Positions 47,501 to 58,352 of a stretch of DNA of 64,000 nt are shown piece by piece. The notes beneath the pieces are model-generated. The model had not been told where the DNA came from and searched no databases. It was given only the letters and a program-made list of their open reading frames with translations. Where the stretch lies: assembly GCA_020086605.1 (NCBI GenBank), contig JACBWW010000004.1, positions 17,928,526 through 17,992,525 on the forward strand, given 5' to 3'. The stretch is from Lanius collurio (lineage: Eukaryota; Chordata; Aves; Passeriformes; Laniidae). Both the position numbers and the translations under genes were made by a program. The stretch's first letter is position 1, and each line of letters begins with the position of its first letter.

Positions 47501-50500
47501 TAGGCTGATAAGTGCAGTGAGTACAGGCTGGAAGCCAGGCATCCTGCCACATTACCTTAGAAAAATGGGGTTAACTCAACCCTGTGCTCTGGGATGTGGA
47601 AAGGAAGCCCAGTGCACCCACGCGGAAGCATTGCTCCAAAGGCACCAGTGCCAAGTCTCCGTGGCAGAGCCAGAGGGAGATCTGTGAAGGACCCGACATG
47701 CTTGTCACTTAGATGAACCTAACCTACCCTGACATTCATCTGCCCTCCAGTCATATTCCCAAACCTTCCGAAGAGGCAGATTAAAGAGCTCACACAAGAA
47801 ACTGTGAGAAAAAGAAACCTTGGGGAAAAAAGCCAGACAGGGCCAGCACCAGCAGGGAACAGGGCTGAAATGAAGAACACAGCTCCTGCTGTTCAGTCAA
47901 CTCCAGAAGAAGCCTCAGAGTAAGGAATGGGTATGGTCCAGCCCAGCCTTGTCTCACAAGGTCACTTGGATGACAAAAACAAAAGTGACAGGACAAGACT
48001 CAGAGGGGACTGCAGCTGCAAAAACACTGGAGTCAAGCAACATCTGAGGAAACAAATGAACAAGCCAGGAGCAGGAGGTGGGATGACGGGCACAGCCATG
48101 TACAGCAGTTTTAACTGCTCACAGGGATGTTGTGTGCAGCTCCAGGATGCTCTGCTGTATCGATGGGGATAATAGATAGCCTCCACAGGCTTTGCCATGA
48201 GGACAGCATATTCCAGGCTGCACATGAGCCTGAACAAAGGCCTTGTTCCTATGCTCCCAGAAGGATCTCACTGCTGAAGACACGGAGGGTGTCAGATGCT
48301 GGAGAAAGGGATGAATTGGAGAAGACTGCTTTGGTTTTCACCACACCCTCATCCTCTGGCATCCAGTTTTAAGCCACTTTCTTCCTGTATGAAGGTCAGA
48401 AGAAAGGACAGCCTTGGTAAATTATCTATATAAGGCATATGGCAGGACAGGGCAAAGACATATCCACTACACAAGGACTAATCTGGAAAAGGGCTACAAT
48501 AAGAAGGCCCAAATTACAGGTCAGGCTAAGAGAACACTCACCTTTCAGTGGAAGAGACCCAAGCACCCCATTCTCCAGTATCTTTTCTCCCCCCACCAAA
48601 ATTTTTGCACTTTGGATCTGTACAGACCTAAAACACCACTGAGGATCCTCTGCCTAGTCAATGGAGAGAGAGGTGGATATTTCTGACATCTTGCCTTATA
48701 GAGATGCAGTAATAAAAGCAGAGAGTGCTGACTGCAACCAGCTTGACCTGAAGCCATGTGAACACTGCACTTAAAAGAAAAGCATAGCCAAAGAGAAGTG
48801 ATGATTAATTCAGTCCCCAAACACCTTATTCTGAGCCAGACTAACCCTACACTCTCCTAGTGTCACAACCCCATCTGTCTTCTGAACCAGGAACTTGATG
48901 TCAAAAATTTAGGGGTCTTCTCCTGTTTCTATGATTCAGAGATGGGCTGTTTTTACAAGCCATACCACCAAAGACAACCCCAGTTCTGGCACCCCTCACT
49001 CGTCACTACATAACTCATGTATTTATTTGGATGGACCAAATTTGCGCCTGCTATTCCAAAACCAAGAACAGTGCAGGGGCTGCTGCAGGGACTTGCCTGC
49101 CAAATAAAAGCAAGAGTGCAAGGCTATTTGGTGCCCAAGCACGACAGATGGGGAAAGCCTGACTTAGCACAGCCTCATCCTTTCAAGGAACTGCTGATGG
49201 TACAGTAAAGATCAAACATGCATGTAGAACTCTGCAATTCCTTCTGTTATTAACCTTGCCCTGCTCCCCTCAATCACAGCTGGATCCCATTCATTTGCTT
49301 CCCTCTCTCTCCAAGCTGACTAAAAAAAGGACTTGATATCTTTCCTTCCTCATTTCCATGTGCTTACCATATTATTCTTGACACTATCTCAGCAACAGAG
49401 GGAAGGGGGAGGGTACCACCTAGAACATCTGGCATCTTTTTAAATAGACTTTTAAATAGGGCTAAATAAAGACTATGTAGCACTCAGAAAAACAAAAAAA
49501 AAAAGTGCTAGTTTCACAGAAATCCATTTTGTAGGCTGTAATGCAGAACAAATTCTTAGCAGGGTTTTTCCTCACCTAAAAGCATCCCCCAATAATCCCT
49601 GGGGTCTGTAGGATAAACTCCATGGATGGCATAGTCCCGTTTTTCTGCACTGTTAGCCAACTCTGCCTACCTACATGATCCCTCCAAGGAAGGAGGGGGT
49701 ATGGAACAAATACAGTATTTGTGGTGTTTTCTCTCTCTCCTATTCTACCAAATTTCAAGTCCCAACTCTGCATGGTGAGTCACAAAGCTCTTCAAGCCTT
49801 CATGCTGCAACCTAACCTCACTTATGGAGAACCAGGAAGATCATCCAGTCTAGCAGTGCCAGCTGAGGCTACCTTACCGCTAGCCTTGGGCTGGAAAGAG
49901 ACACAAGTCACATTGCATGGTTAGCTAGTGCAGTTCTAACAGTTGTGTTTCTATTTCCCAGGACTCCCATATGAGAACTACTCAGTGCCACACAACCATC
50001 TAGACACAGCAACAAATGACCTGCCATTCTCTGTATTTGTCACCTGGCTCCTCTTCCCCAGCACCCAGAAGCCCTCACCTACCATTCTTTCTTATTAGAG
50101 AAGACAATTTTCTATTTCTCATCCCTGTACTTTACAGGGAGCTAGGGCCAGAGGCCACTTCAGAAGTTGCAAGCTCACAGTTAGCCAGACTAATCTAAGC
50201 TGTCTACAGTGAGAATGAAAATGTGCTTTTCTGGCCCAAGATATGAGGTAGCATAATGGCAGCAGGACTCCCCTGTATGAAAAGCTGCTGCAAGAAATAA
50301 AACTCTGAATTTGCTTTCAAGCTATCACTAGCACATTGCCTCTCACCCAAGCTGCTCAAATAACAGGTTTATAGTACAGTTCTCAAAGCCAGCAGAGAAA
50401 CCAAAAAGCTGGTTGGACCCCAGTATAAGACAAGAGACTGTCTCCATCCCCTGGGATATCCTACAGAGGTGTTTCACTGAGATCTGAGTTCCTGAGGACC

Positions 50501-53500
50501 AGGAGCTGCAAGACAAGCAAAGACTCTTAACAGTCCCTATGCAGATGGCAAGGTATACTGGCCAGATCTGCCTTCCCAACTCACTGGGCAACAAACACAG
50601 AATCATCCACCCGTAACCCCAATAACCCTTACGCCTGCCCTAAATACAGCAACATGCCATCAACACAATGCCTCTGGGCACTGGATTCAATGTGCCTTTC
50701 ATTAAGCTGGACAAAAATTCACAGAGGCTGGTTTGTAAGGGCTGAGAAATGGTCTGGTACAGTCTTGATTCTGCTTGTGCCAAGAACTCTCTCATCCCTA
50801 ACAAAGCATTTACTGGGCCATCTCATCTTCTCTCTAAGCCTCCTCAGGGACCACCAACACCAGGCCTTGTATGGGCCCAGTGCCAGCTAATGCACAGCTC
50901 CAAACTTCACTCTAAACTAATTGGATTTTGAAGAACCCTATTTTTTTCCCTACAAATCCTCCCAATGATTCAGTCTCTGGACTGCCAACTTGCAACTGCA
51001 CAGGGGTGCTCCTTGCACTGTATGGGGGCACAGAGGCAAACAAGGGACTTACTTGTAGGTTTTGGTTTTGTCCAACCAGATGCCGGAGATCAGAGCCCCA
51101 GCCATCCCCGACAGTATAATGGTGAGTCCAATCCTGCCAGCATTCACCTCCTCCCCCTGTGGCGAGACACATACACACTCACACAAAGGCAGGAGCTAAG
51201 TCATAGCCAACAAAACTCAAAGTGCAGAAAACCCAGAGAGGAAGAGACACCAAAGTTAGTCTTCATGCATGTTTTCTGCTGGTAACACACTAACCAGAAC
51301 TAGCCTTTGCAGAAACACTTTTGGGCCCACTATGAGCCAGTGCTTTCTGGTCCGTGAAAAAAAGTGGTCTGGCAACTATCTCTGAGCTAGCCCTGAGAAA
51401 AAGGTGTGCACTGGCCAGCGTGAGCAGATCCTCTCAGAGGAGTTAGCATAAACTCTATGAACCTTGCTGTCAGGTGTCAGGATTTGGGCCAGATTGACTA
51501 GGAAATACTGGGACTCACCATAAGGCAGCACAGAAGGGAGCTCTGTGGCATGCAGCACCAGCAGTAAGCTGTACAATAGCTCACGCACTGAGGTAGCCCA
51601 CCCTTCTGCCACCAGAGCATGAGCATGGGCAGCCTCCTGGAACAGATTTCCCAGTAGCAATCACAGTCATAATCAAGGAGAGAAAATTGCTGGAAGATTT
51701 TCTCAGAAGTAAATGCTTTTATTTAAGGTGCAAAGGAGAGGTCCATTCTTGAGCTTACCAGCTTTTACATGGGGTGGTGTAAAGGAAAAAAGGAACAGAC
51801 AACTGGTGCTAGACCCAGCCAGGAGTGCTGTGACATTGCCTTTCTCACAGACTTTCCTTCGGTAGCCAGTGCTGGACAACAGCAAGCATCAGAGAGGGCC
51901 ATGAGGGTTGGATGCACTTACTGGGTAGTGATGGATCACCATACGGTTCAGCAGAGTGGACAAGGCGTAGAAACAACCTACATTCAGACCTGAGAAGAGG
52001 ATAAAAATGCAGCACATTCAGAGCCTGATACTCTTCTGCTGAGTTGTAAAAGGGTAGAAATGGAGAGAGAGAAATCTTTGGGACCATTGATCCAGAAAAA
52101 GGCTGCAGAGTCTCAGGAGAATAAGTCAGACTAGACATAGGTTACTGAAAAAAATGCAGGCCAACATCCAGGCCTCAGTATGCAGGAGGAAGCACCCTGC
52201 AGTTCCAGGATGGTTCTTACTTAAGCAGCTAGAGGAAGGGCTGTGCACATTTCTGGTACTGAAAGGTCTTGCAACTCCTTCACAGGGTCTCAACCCTCTC
52301 TCACAGCCAGATCCATCTTTAGCACTGCAATTTTCTCCTCTGCCCCCAGCCAAGTCAGAATACTAGAAAAGCACCTGCCTCAGCATCACACCTTGAACAA
52401 GGACTTGAGATTCAATTAACAGCAGTGACATTGACCTGTGTGTTTTCCTCCCAGAGAACAGCCTGATAGCATTCTCCCTGCTGACAGCCAGTAAATAACA
52501 TTCTCTCCAAGCCAAGAAACACCAGAAGATAAGTAGGAGCAGATCTGATTGGTGAAGCACAGACAGCACTACCCTCAGGCATCTGGGGTATGTGTCTGCA
52601 TGGGAAAAGTCTTGCATTTTAAAAGATATCACTGAGGCCTGAAAAAAAAACCATGAAAGCAATTGTATTTCTGAAAGAGAACTTACATTAACTGTTACAA
52701 GCATCAATCACCTGGTTTCTCAGTATCACCCAAGATGAGAATGAAACTGTCGGGGTGATACTGGTCAAGACCTATTCAGACACTCTATCTTACATGCAAT
52801 TCTCATTGGTTAAATGCCTTCTCAGAAGGGCAGAAAACCCAACAGCTTTGCTTACAGCAGGCAAGAACATACACATGTGCACTGGACCAGCAGTACTGCA
52901 ACGGCCACACTCTCACCTTGGGTGATACTGAGAAACCTTCCCCAGGTGGATGAGGTCTGTAACATTCAGTACAACTTTCTTCTCAGAAAGTCATTTACAT
53001 TTGCAGTTGGTTTCTCTTCAAGGCTTCAGTGATCCTGATGGGTAGAGGGAAGGGGACATTTCACTACTGCAGCTCACATGTCTGTAGGCTCCAAAAGGAG
53101 CCATGGGTTTAAAAAGTCTGGCACAGATGCCTGAAATCCTGACAAAACGATACATGTCAAGTTCCCCCTTCCTACTTTTCCTCTCTAAGCTTCAGTTAAA
53201 AGCAGAAGCTAACTAAATACAGGATACAGAAGTGCAGTCTAGCAGGCAGAGCTTTGACAGAGGGAACAAACACCTAAGCTCTCCTACTCTTGAAGTCCCC
53301 TAGCTCCCCTTAAGTACTCAGCAATCCTGCACCTAGCCCAGTCTTCCACTGAGCACTGGATACCTGTTGCAGTACACAGCACTATGAGGAGCCACAAGAT
53401 TGGCATCTGGAGGGTGCATCACACTTCACACGCCATCTCTGACAACATCACAATTTACTGTGAGGGTGATGAGGCACTGGAACAGGTTGCCCAAAGGTAT

Positions 53501-56500
53501 AGATGGAAGTGTTTAAGGCCAGGCTGGACTGGGCTCTGAGTGACTAGGTCTAGGGAAAGGTGTCCCTGCACATGGCATGGGGGTTAGAACTAGATGATCT
53601 TTAAGATCCCTTCTAACCCAAACCATTCTGTGATTAAGGAAAGCTCACTCCACAGCTGTATGGCATAGACAACAAATGAAGATTCTTATGCAAGTGATCC
53701 CAAATATTGCCTGTGAGAATGCTTCCTGCTTCAAAATCATGTGTCAGAAGGTCACAGGAGAGGCTGCAGCAACATGCTCATTAGGCAGGAGAATCTACCT
53801 AACCCTACTCAGGGAGGCTGGAAACTCCAGACAGGGATGGGGAGAACAACTGGAGATCTCACAGCAAGGAGGTGTCCTCCAACCTTGAAAGCTGTCTCTT
53901 TGCAACACTTAGCTATGGCAAAACAGCTAAGAGACCCTAATTCAGCTTCATCCTATCTCCACTTCTGGAGCACCCCGCTCACTGAGTGACACCACAAGCT
54001 GCAGCACTAGGGCATGGGACACTATGGCAGATCAGCACAGTTCTTCTGCTTCTTCACTTCAAAGCTGGGCATAAACATTAACCACTCATTTGTGCACCTC
54101 TATTTCTCACCCAGCCAAGAGGACAGCAGCCTTGTAAAGACAGCCAGGTGTTGCTCTGGTACCTGATGCTGTCAGTAAACCAGTTTTACAGCAGCTCTGT
54201 GATGCATGTCATTTTCAAGACAGAGAAGGCCTTGCCCCTGCTCCCAAGCTGGGCAGAAAGTAAGAGCTGGCAGCAACCTTTGGCACCAGAGTCAGGCAAA
54301 ACAGTCTAAGAATCAAGACAATGTGTCAAATTTGCATATGTGAGGGCTGAGAAAAGTTGTAGGCACTATATATGTCAGAGTTGCTCAGTGAAGCTTCTCT
54401 GAGAATTACAGCTGAATGTCCATAAAACAGGTAATGGTTGTTTCCAACAAGAAAGAGGCCATTTGCCCACCCAGATGAGCGAAATCACAACTAGTAGCTG
54501 GCAGCAGGACATCTGAAGCTCCAGCACCACCTGGTTCTTTAGCTAGTTACCATGGTTTGCTTGTAATGTGGAATAACACTTTTGATACCTCAGCATCTCG
54601 TCTATTTTGTAGAGGCCAGAATACAGAATTTTATTGCCTATAGCTCCAAAAGGAGCCCTTATTAAGCCTCAGATGAGAACCCAGGTCTCTGACAGGTAGG
54701 CAGCCTATTACCTACATGCCAGACTCTTGGTCTCTCTCTTGTTCACCCGTGTAATCCTCCCCAACAATGGTTCCTTATGCAGTTCTCACTGCCCCACCAC
54801 CATTCCAAATGCTGATTCTTTAAGACTGTCTCATGACTTCCATTCTACCAGCCTTTCCCAGAATTTCCCACCCTTATCCTGCCTACTGCCTCCCACTAGC
54901 AACGTGCTCTCCAATACAAAGCCCAACCCCATGGACTTGGAATTCCTTAATGTCCATTCCATGTTATGCCTCAGTTTTATGGAAGCAATGTCAGCAGCCT
55001 TGGGGAAAAGGTTCTCTGAAGGCTTTCCTGGAAAACAGTTCACTAGCACTGACACAGCAGCAGTGACACCACTGTTTCCAGCATTTCAAGTCTTGCCACA
55101 AGAAAGGAATCACTGGCTGCTGGTAATACCAAGACCTTAGAGGTCTATAGACCTGTTCTGACTTGGCATTGTGGAAAGATCCCCATTCTTTCTACATCCA
55201 GGAGATGAACAAGCAGCAGGTTTGCCCCCTCTCTCCCTTGACATGTTATGCTAACACAAAAGCCAGCAGGCTGCAGATATCTTTGTGTTAGGTAGGCAGG
55301 ATGACTCAGTTGCACTGCGGCTGCAGATGTCTTAAATCTTGGCCAACATAACTTTTGACTTGAGTAGGAAAAACTGTCACCATTTTAAACCCAGACAAGT
55401 TAAAAAAAAAAAAGTTTCACAGCATAGTTCCCTCTCTGAGTAACAGTCACCATCTCAAGTCAAGCTGGAGATTGGCATGAGCCTGACACAAAGAGGAACA
55501 GAATAAATGCACAGACCAGTAGCAAGAACAAATGAATTATGAGCCACTGAACGGATTTTCCACTGTTTGTGACTGCCAGAAAAGATTTATCCCAGGAAGG
55601 TCAAATTCTAAACACTCTCTTTGTACTGAGAGCCCTCCTCTCTCCTCTAGGACTTGTTTACGCATATTAGAGCAAATGCTTTCCTCTCTCTTTTTCCTGA
55701 AGGGTAAGTATGAACTGAGCAGATGATACAATCCAACTTTAGACACAGTCTGCCTGACAGTGTCAAAAGTTTTCACTTTCTGAGAGGGCATTATGTACTA
55801 TGTGAAAAAAAAAACAAAAAGCCAAACCCAGCAGCTGCAATGCAAACCAGCAAGACTGTAAGGGCAATCTGAGAGGGGCATTTCTAGAAGTCTATTGCAT
55901 TGAGCAGGAAGGGAGCAGAGATTCCAATAACTTCAAAGATCATTAGCATCCTCAGCAAGCATAAAGCCACTATCTCTCTCTCCAACCTGCCTACTCATCC
56001 ACAAGGTCTTTCAGACAAAATTGCCGGCAGAACATGCAGAACTTTCAGCAATATTTAACTGTCCCCCTGAGAAACTTCAATAGCAAGCTGGTAGGAAGAG
56101 TGAGGACACAACTACCCACACACTAGCTGGCTACAGTATACCCTATTATGCAGTCAGGCACAGACCACAATGGCCTTTCTGCTAATAAGAAAAACACTTT
56201 TCCATATACCAATTCAGCATCAGGGAATAGATTCAACACATCACACTGCCCTCAAACAAAGAGACTAAGACTACTGAAAAAAAGCAAGCAGCAAATTCAG
56301 CATGCAAGGACAGATGGCATGAGAAGATGTTCTCCTTCCTTCCAATTGCTTCACAGGGACTGCCTAGGAAGCTGACAAAGTCTGCACATCTGCATACTCC
56401 ACATGACATCTACTGAGATGCCTGGCAGTCATATTCATATCCTTGCCTTCGGAAATGACTTTCACTCAGTTCTGCGACTTGCACTCAGACACTTCCATAT

Positions 56501-58352
56501 ATTTCTTATGTAAGCACTTGGACTGGTCCACTGCTATTAACTAAACGACTAGGAAAAAAAGGACAGATAAGGAAATCCCCTGAACAGCAGTCAAAGACAG
56601 GGAGAACAGCTGTAGGGGCATATCATCCTCTGTGTGCTTGCCTTCCCTTCGTTCTTCCTCGCTGCATTTGCTGGTAACCCCTGCTGAAGAGTACTGGGCT
56701 AAAAGGATTCCTGGTCTCTGGCAGCAGAGGGAGCTATCCCTATGCTCCCCTGAAACAACTCAGGCCAGTTTCTGCCCCAGCAGAGCAGAGAGAGGGAGGG
56801 AGGGAGGGAGAAGCAGTGATAACTGCACAAGAAGAAAAGCCAGACCTTACCATAAGAGACCATAAGCAGCAAAAAGTTGGCATTGCGGAGCAGACGGAGG
56901 ATTGATTGCACATAGGAATATTCCACAGTCGGTCTTGACTGGATCGAGGCCTGAGCTCGGCTTGGAGGGTGCAGGGGCTTCTCCTTGAAGACTGAAACCA
57001 GACACAAAGTACATCTGTTTGTAATGATGCAGTTGAGGGGCCTAGGCATACATTGTGCCATTTGAAGGATGGCAGAGGGATGGTAGAACCAAGTGTACAA
57101 AACACACCATTGTCCTCAAGCTTTGGTCTCCATGCATGAACTTATCCAGGAACAGGAAAGAACAGCTCTCTTCCAACAGCTAACTCCTGCCACCTTGCAA
57201 AGGAAAACATCTTGCCTTCAATTAGCTTTTTGTGTAGGCAGTGTCTGGCAGCACCAAAAGACTTCTCAGGACTATTAATGCCTTTGCCTCTAGAAGGATG
57301 ACCAGCCAGGTGCAAAAGTGTTACGTGGATTTACAAATGACAAAGCAGAACTGGACAAATCAGTTGACAAAGATGGCCTAGTGCTCTGCAGTGGTCAGTG
57401 CCCAGGGAACAACAACTTTTGCCAGGTTTTATTTCAGGCCAAGTCATCTGCCATCCCTTAATAGCATTAAAGTATCATCCAGAAATCCCAGTCACAGGCA
57501 ATACTGCTGTGCCAGGTGCTAGACAGGCATTTAGTACCTTGTCTATTCCTGCCCCACATGATTTGAAGTCTACATCTGATTCAGCCACCAGCAACATGAA
57601 CAAACTGGCAAGAGGAGCCTATAAAAAAAATAGCACGGAATTCAGCAACTAAACACAGCTCTCCAGTGAACATGCCAGTCTTTCATGCTAAAGATCTGGC
57701 TTTGACTTCATGTGTTAAGCAGGGGAATCGCACCTCTAGTGTCCTGCTACTGTCCTTCCTGCTTTATTCTCTCCATTCATAACTGGGAACAGCTTGTTCC
57801 TGTGATTCCATATAATCCGCCTCTTTCTCTCTACTCTAAAGGGGTAGCCAGGTCCCAGACATAACCCAAGGCCCAGCACTCCATTTGCAGGGAAGATGAC
57901 TAATGAAACCTGCAAGATTTCTCTTGTTTTTTAAAGGACGTACTCATGCCTGGATTTTATTACACAGGCAATGAACAAAACTAACAATTTGGCAGGCTCA
58001 TTCACAACCTCTTACACTCCCTTCTACATGTGCTGTTCATCAAGCATTTGAAGCAGCAAGATATGGTATTGCATGACCCTGTGAGCTGCATACTAGGACA
58101 CATCCCCACATGGACTGCCCAGCCCACTTCCAGGCACACAGACCCCCCGCACACATCAGCTGATCTTCTCAGTTCCATCTGGTTTCATGTGCACACTCCC
58201 ACATCCTTACCTATGATGACCAGGATGAACAGGGCTGATGCCACACCTGCAGTCATGAAGAACATGATGCTGATGTGGTAGGCCAGCTTCTCCACATCCT
58301 CCACATTAGGAATCAGAACTGGAGGGACCAGAAAGCCTGCAGCGATGCCAAG
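35466..58352 (-). CDS. FLVCR2: FLVCR2, MFS choline/haem-linked transporter, C-terminal part (exons 2-10)
   Basis: Nine minus-strand exons join in phase: 58352-58211, 56991-56851, 51989-51922, 51156-51053, 44352-44242, 43807-43702, 43229-43118, 42701-42646 and 35522-35466. They total 897 nt, or 298 residues plus stop. The large first coding exon with the N-terminal half is right of the window. FLVCR2 is a 12-helix major-facilitator transporter of the plasma membrane. It was first linked to haem uptake and is now known to carry choline at brain endothelium; human loss causes Fowler vasculopathy (established knowledge). Landmarks are [42 protein letters not shown] and [21 protein letters not shown]1 is the alternative, but the ERG28-TTLL5 neighbourhood and the sequence fit FLVCR2. 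No internal stop was seen. Only the last exon is less certain. Confidence 0.94.
37590..37899 (-). mobile_element. Probable LTR fragment, GC- and CpG-rich
   Basis: Read on the minus strand, the block starts TGTTGCGGTGGACCCCCC. It continues through C-rich and CpG-rich sequence to GGGAATAAATGACTTAAC, with an AATAAA signal, and ends near GCTGTCA. The TG...CA ends and the poly(A) signal suit a solo LTR of an ERV. No target duplication was found, so the boundaries are tentative. Confidence 0.5.
38408..39650 (-). mobile_element. CR1 LINE, 5'-truncated and decayed reverse transcriptase to 3' end
   Basis: The minus strand encodes successive pieces of CR1 reverse transcriptase in shifting frames. They are [16 protein letters not shown] (about 39550), [18 protein letters not shown] (about 39345), [20 protein letters not shown] and, at 39018-38551, [35 protein letters not shown] and [11 protein letters not shown]. 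The catalytic FADD box reads FANR (39265-39279), so the enzyme is dead. The CR1 tail (CCACAGAATTGTTTAGGCTG on the forward strand) is at 38408. Confidence 0.95.
42646..42701 (-). CDS. FLVCR2: FLVCR2 exon 9 (start of C-terminal tail)
   Basis: The exon is 56 nt, with acceptor CTGTGTTCCAG before 42701 and donor GTGAGTAAAC after 42646. It encodes [19 protein letters not shown]. The [10 protein letters not shown] motif marks the cytoplasmic end of TM12 in FLVCR2. It ends on a codon boundary. Confidence 0.92.
43118..43229 (-). CDS. FLVCR2: FLVCR2 exon 8 (TM11-TM12)
   Basis: The exon is 112 nt, with acceptor TTTGTTTGTAG before 43229 and donor GTAATT after 43118. It encodes [20 protein letters not shown] followed by [17 protein letters not shown]. 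The first Gln of GQGQ is a candidate substrate-contact residue of TM11 (inference). Confidence 0.94.
43702..43807 (-). CDS. FLVCR2: FLVCR2 exon 7 (TM10-TM11 region)
   Basis: The exon is 106 nt, with acceptor TTTACAG before 43807 and donor GTAGGTG after 43702. It encodes [20 protein letters not shown] followed by [15 protein letters not shown]. The [16 protein letters not shown] stretch is near-invariant in FLVCR1/2. Confidence 0.96.
44242..44352 (-). CDS. FLVCR2: FLVCR2 exon 6 (TM9 and start of TM10)
   Basis: The exon is 111 nt, with acceptor TTTTCTTGCAG before 44352 and donor GTAAGTTC after 44242. It encodes [20 protein letters not shown] followed by [17 protein letters not shown] 21-bp duplication lies in the branch-point zone just upstream (44371-44412). 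Confidence 0.95.
44371..44412 (-). repeat. 21-bp tandem duplication in the branch-point zone before FLVCR2 exon 6
   Basis: Two adjacent 21-bp copies match at 19 of 21 positions (44371-44391 and 44392-44412). On the gene strand they supply CTGAC (branch A at 44390, 38 nt from the exon). The inner edge supplies CTGAT (A at 44370, 18 nt from the exon). Both fit the branch-point consensus. Confidence 0.85.
45251..45325 (+). repeat. 10-bp purine minisatellite (AAAGGAGGGG)n
   Basis: Seven uninterrupted 10-bp units plus a half unit; the first unit reads AAAAGAGGGG. All bases are purines on the plus strand. The six internal units are identical, which suggests recent expansion or slippage. It lies in FLVCR2 intron 5. 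Confidence 0.97.
51053..51156 (-). CDS. FLVCR2: FLVCR2 exon 5 (TM8 and motif-A-like loop)
   Basis: The exon is 104 nt, with acceptor CGCCACAG before 51156 and donor GTAAGT after 51053. It encodes [20 protein letters not shown] followed by [25 protein letters not shown] resembles MFS motif A in the C-terminal half. Confidence 0.95.
51157..51921 (-). other. FLVCR2: FLVCR2 intron 4
   Basis: A 765-bp intron. Nothing recognisable was seen in it. Confidence 0.75.
51922..51989 (-). CDS. FLVCR2: FLVCR2 exon 4 (TM7)
   Basis: The exon is 68 nt, with acceptor CTTCTCAG before 51989 and donor GTAAGTGC after 51922. It encodes [20 protein letters not shown] followed by HYP. The Tyr in CFYA is probably the TM7 residue that helps cage choline in FLVCR structures (inference from recollected family work). 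Confidence 0.94.
51990..56850 (-). other. FLVCR2: FLVCR2 intron 3 (4.9 kb)
   Basis: It holds a CR1 3' end at 53455-53640 and a (GGGA)n run at about 56787-56812. A 137-codon ORF at 54727-55140 has no recognisable similarity and no splice context. Nothing else was recognised. Confidence 0.75.
53455..53640 (+). mobile_element. CR1 LINE 3'-end fragment
   Basis: GGAACAGGTTGCCCAAAGG, GGCCAGGCTGGACTGGGCTC, TTAGAACTAGATGATCTTTA and ACCCAAACCATTCTGTGATT are the avian CR1 3'-end landmarks in order, in the plus orientation. Confidence 0.92.
56851..56991 (-). CDS. FLVCR2: FLVCR2 exon 3 (central cytoplasmic loop, start of TM7)
   Basis: The exon is 141 nt, with acceptor TGGTTTCAG before 56991 and donor GTAAGGTCTGG after 56851. 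It encodes [20 protein letters not shown], then [20 protein letters not shown] and LLLMVSY. The FKEKP..PPS.AQA loop is diagnostic of FLVCR proteins. Confidence 0.95.
56992..58210 (-). other. FLVCR2: FLVCR2 intron 2
   Basis: A 1.2-kb intron. No repeat family, RNA gene or extra exon was recognised. Confidence 0.75.
58211..58352 (-). CDS. FLVCR2: FLVCR2 exon 2 (end of TM5 to TM6)
   Basis: The exon is 142 nt, with acceptor TCTCCTGCTCAG before 58352 and donor GTAAGGATG after 58211. It begins on a codon boundary with [20 protein letters not shown], then [20 protein letters not shown] and LFILVII. The last stretch is a membrane helix (TM6). Confidence 0.95.

Larger units (their letters stand above)
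44353..51052 (-). other. FLVCR2: FLVCR2 intron 5 (6.7 kb)
   Basis: It contains a 21-bp duplication at 44371-44412 and the 10-bp minisatellite at 45251-45325. Otherwise it is plain intronic sequence with no recognised exon, transposon or RNA gene. Confidence 0.75.

Noticed and set aside
54727..55140. 137-codon ORF in FLVCR2 intron 3
   Set aside because: There is no similarity I recognise, codon use looks random, and it is within an intron on the opposite strand to the gene.
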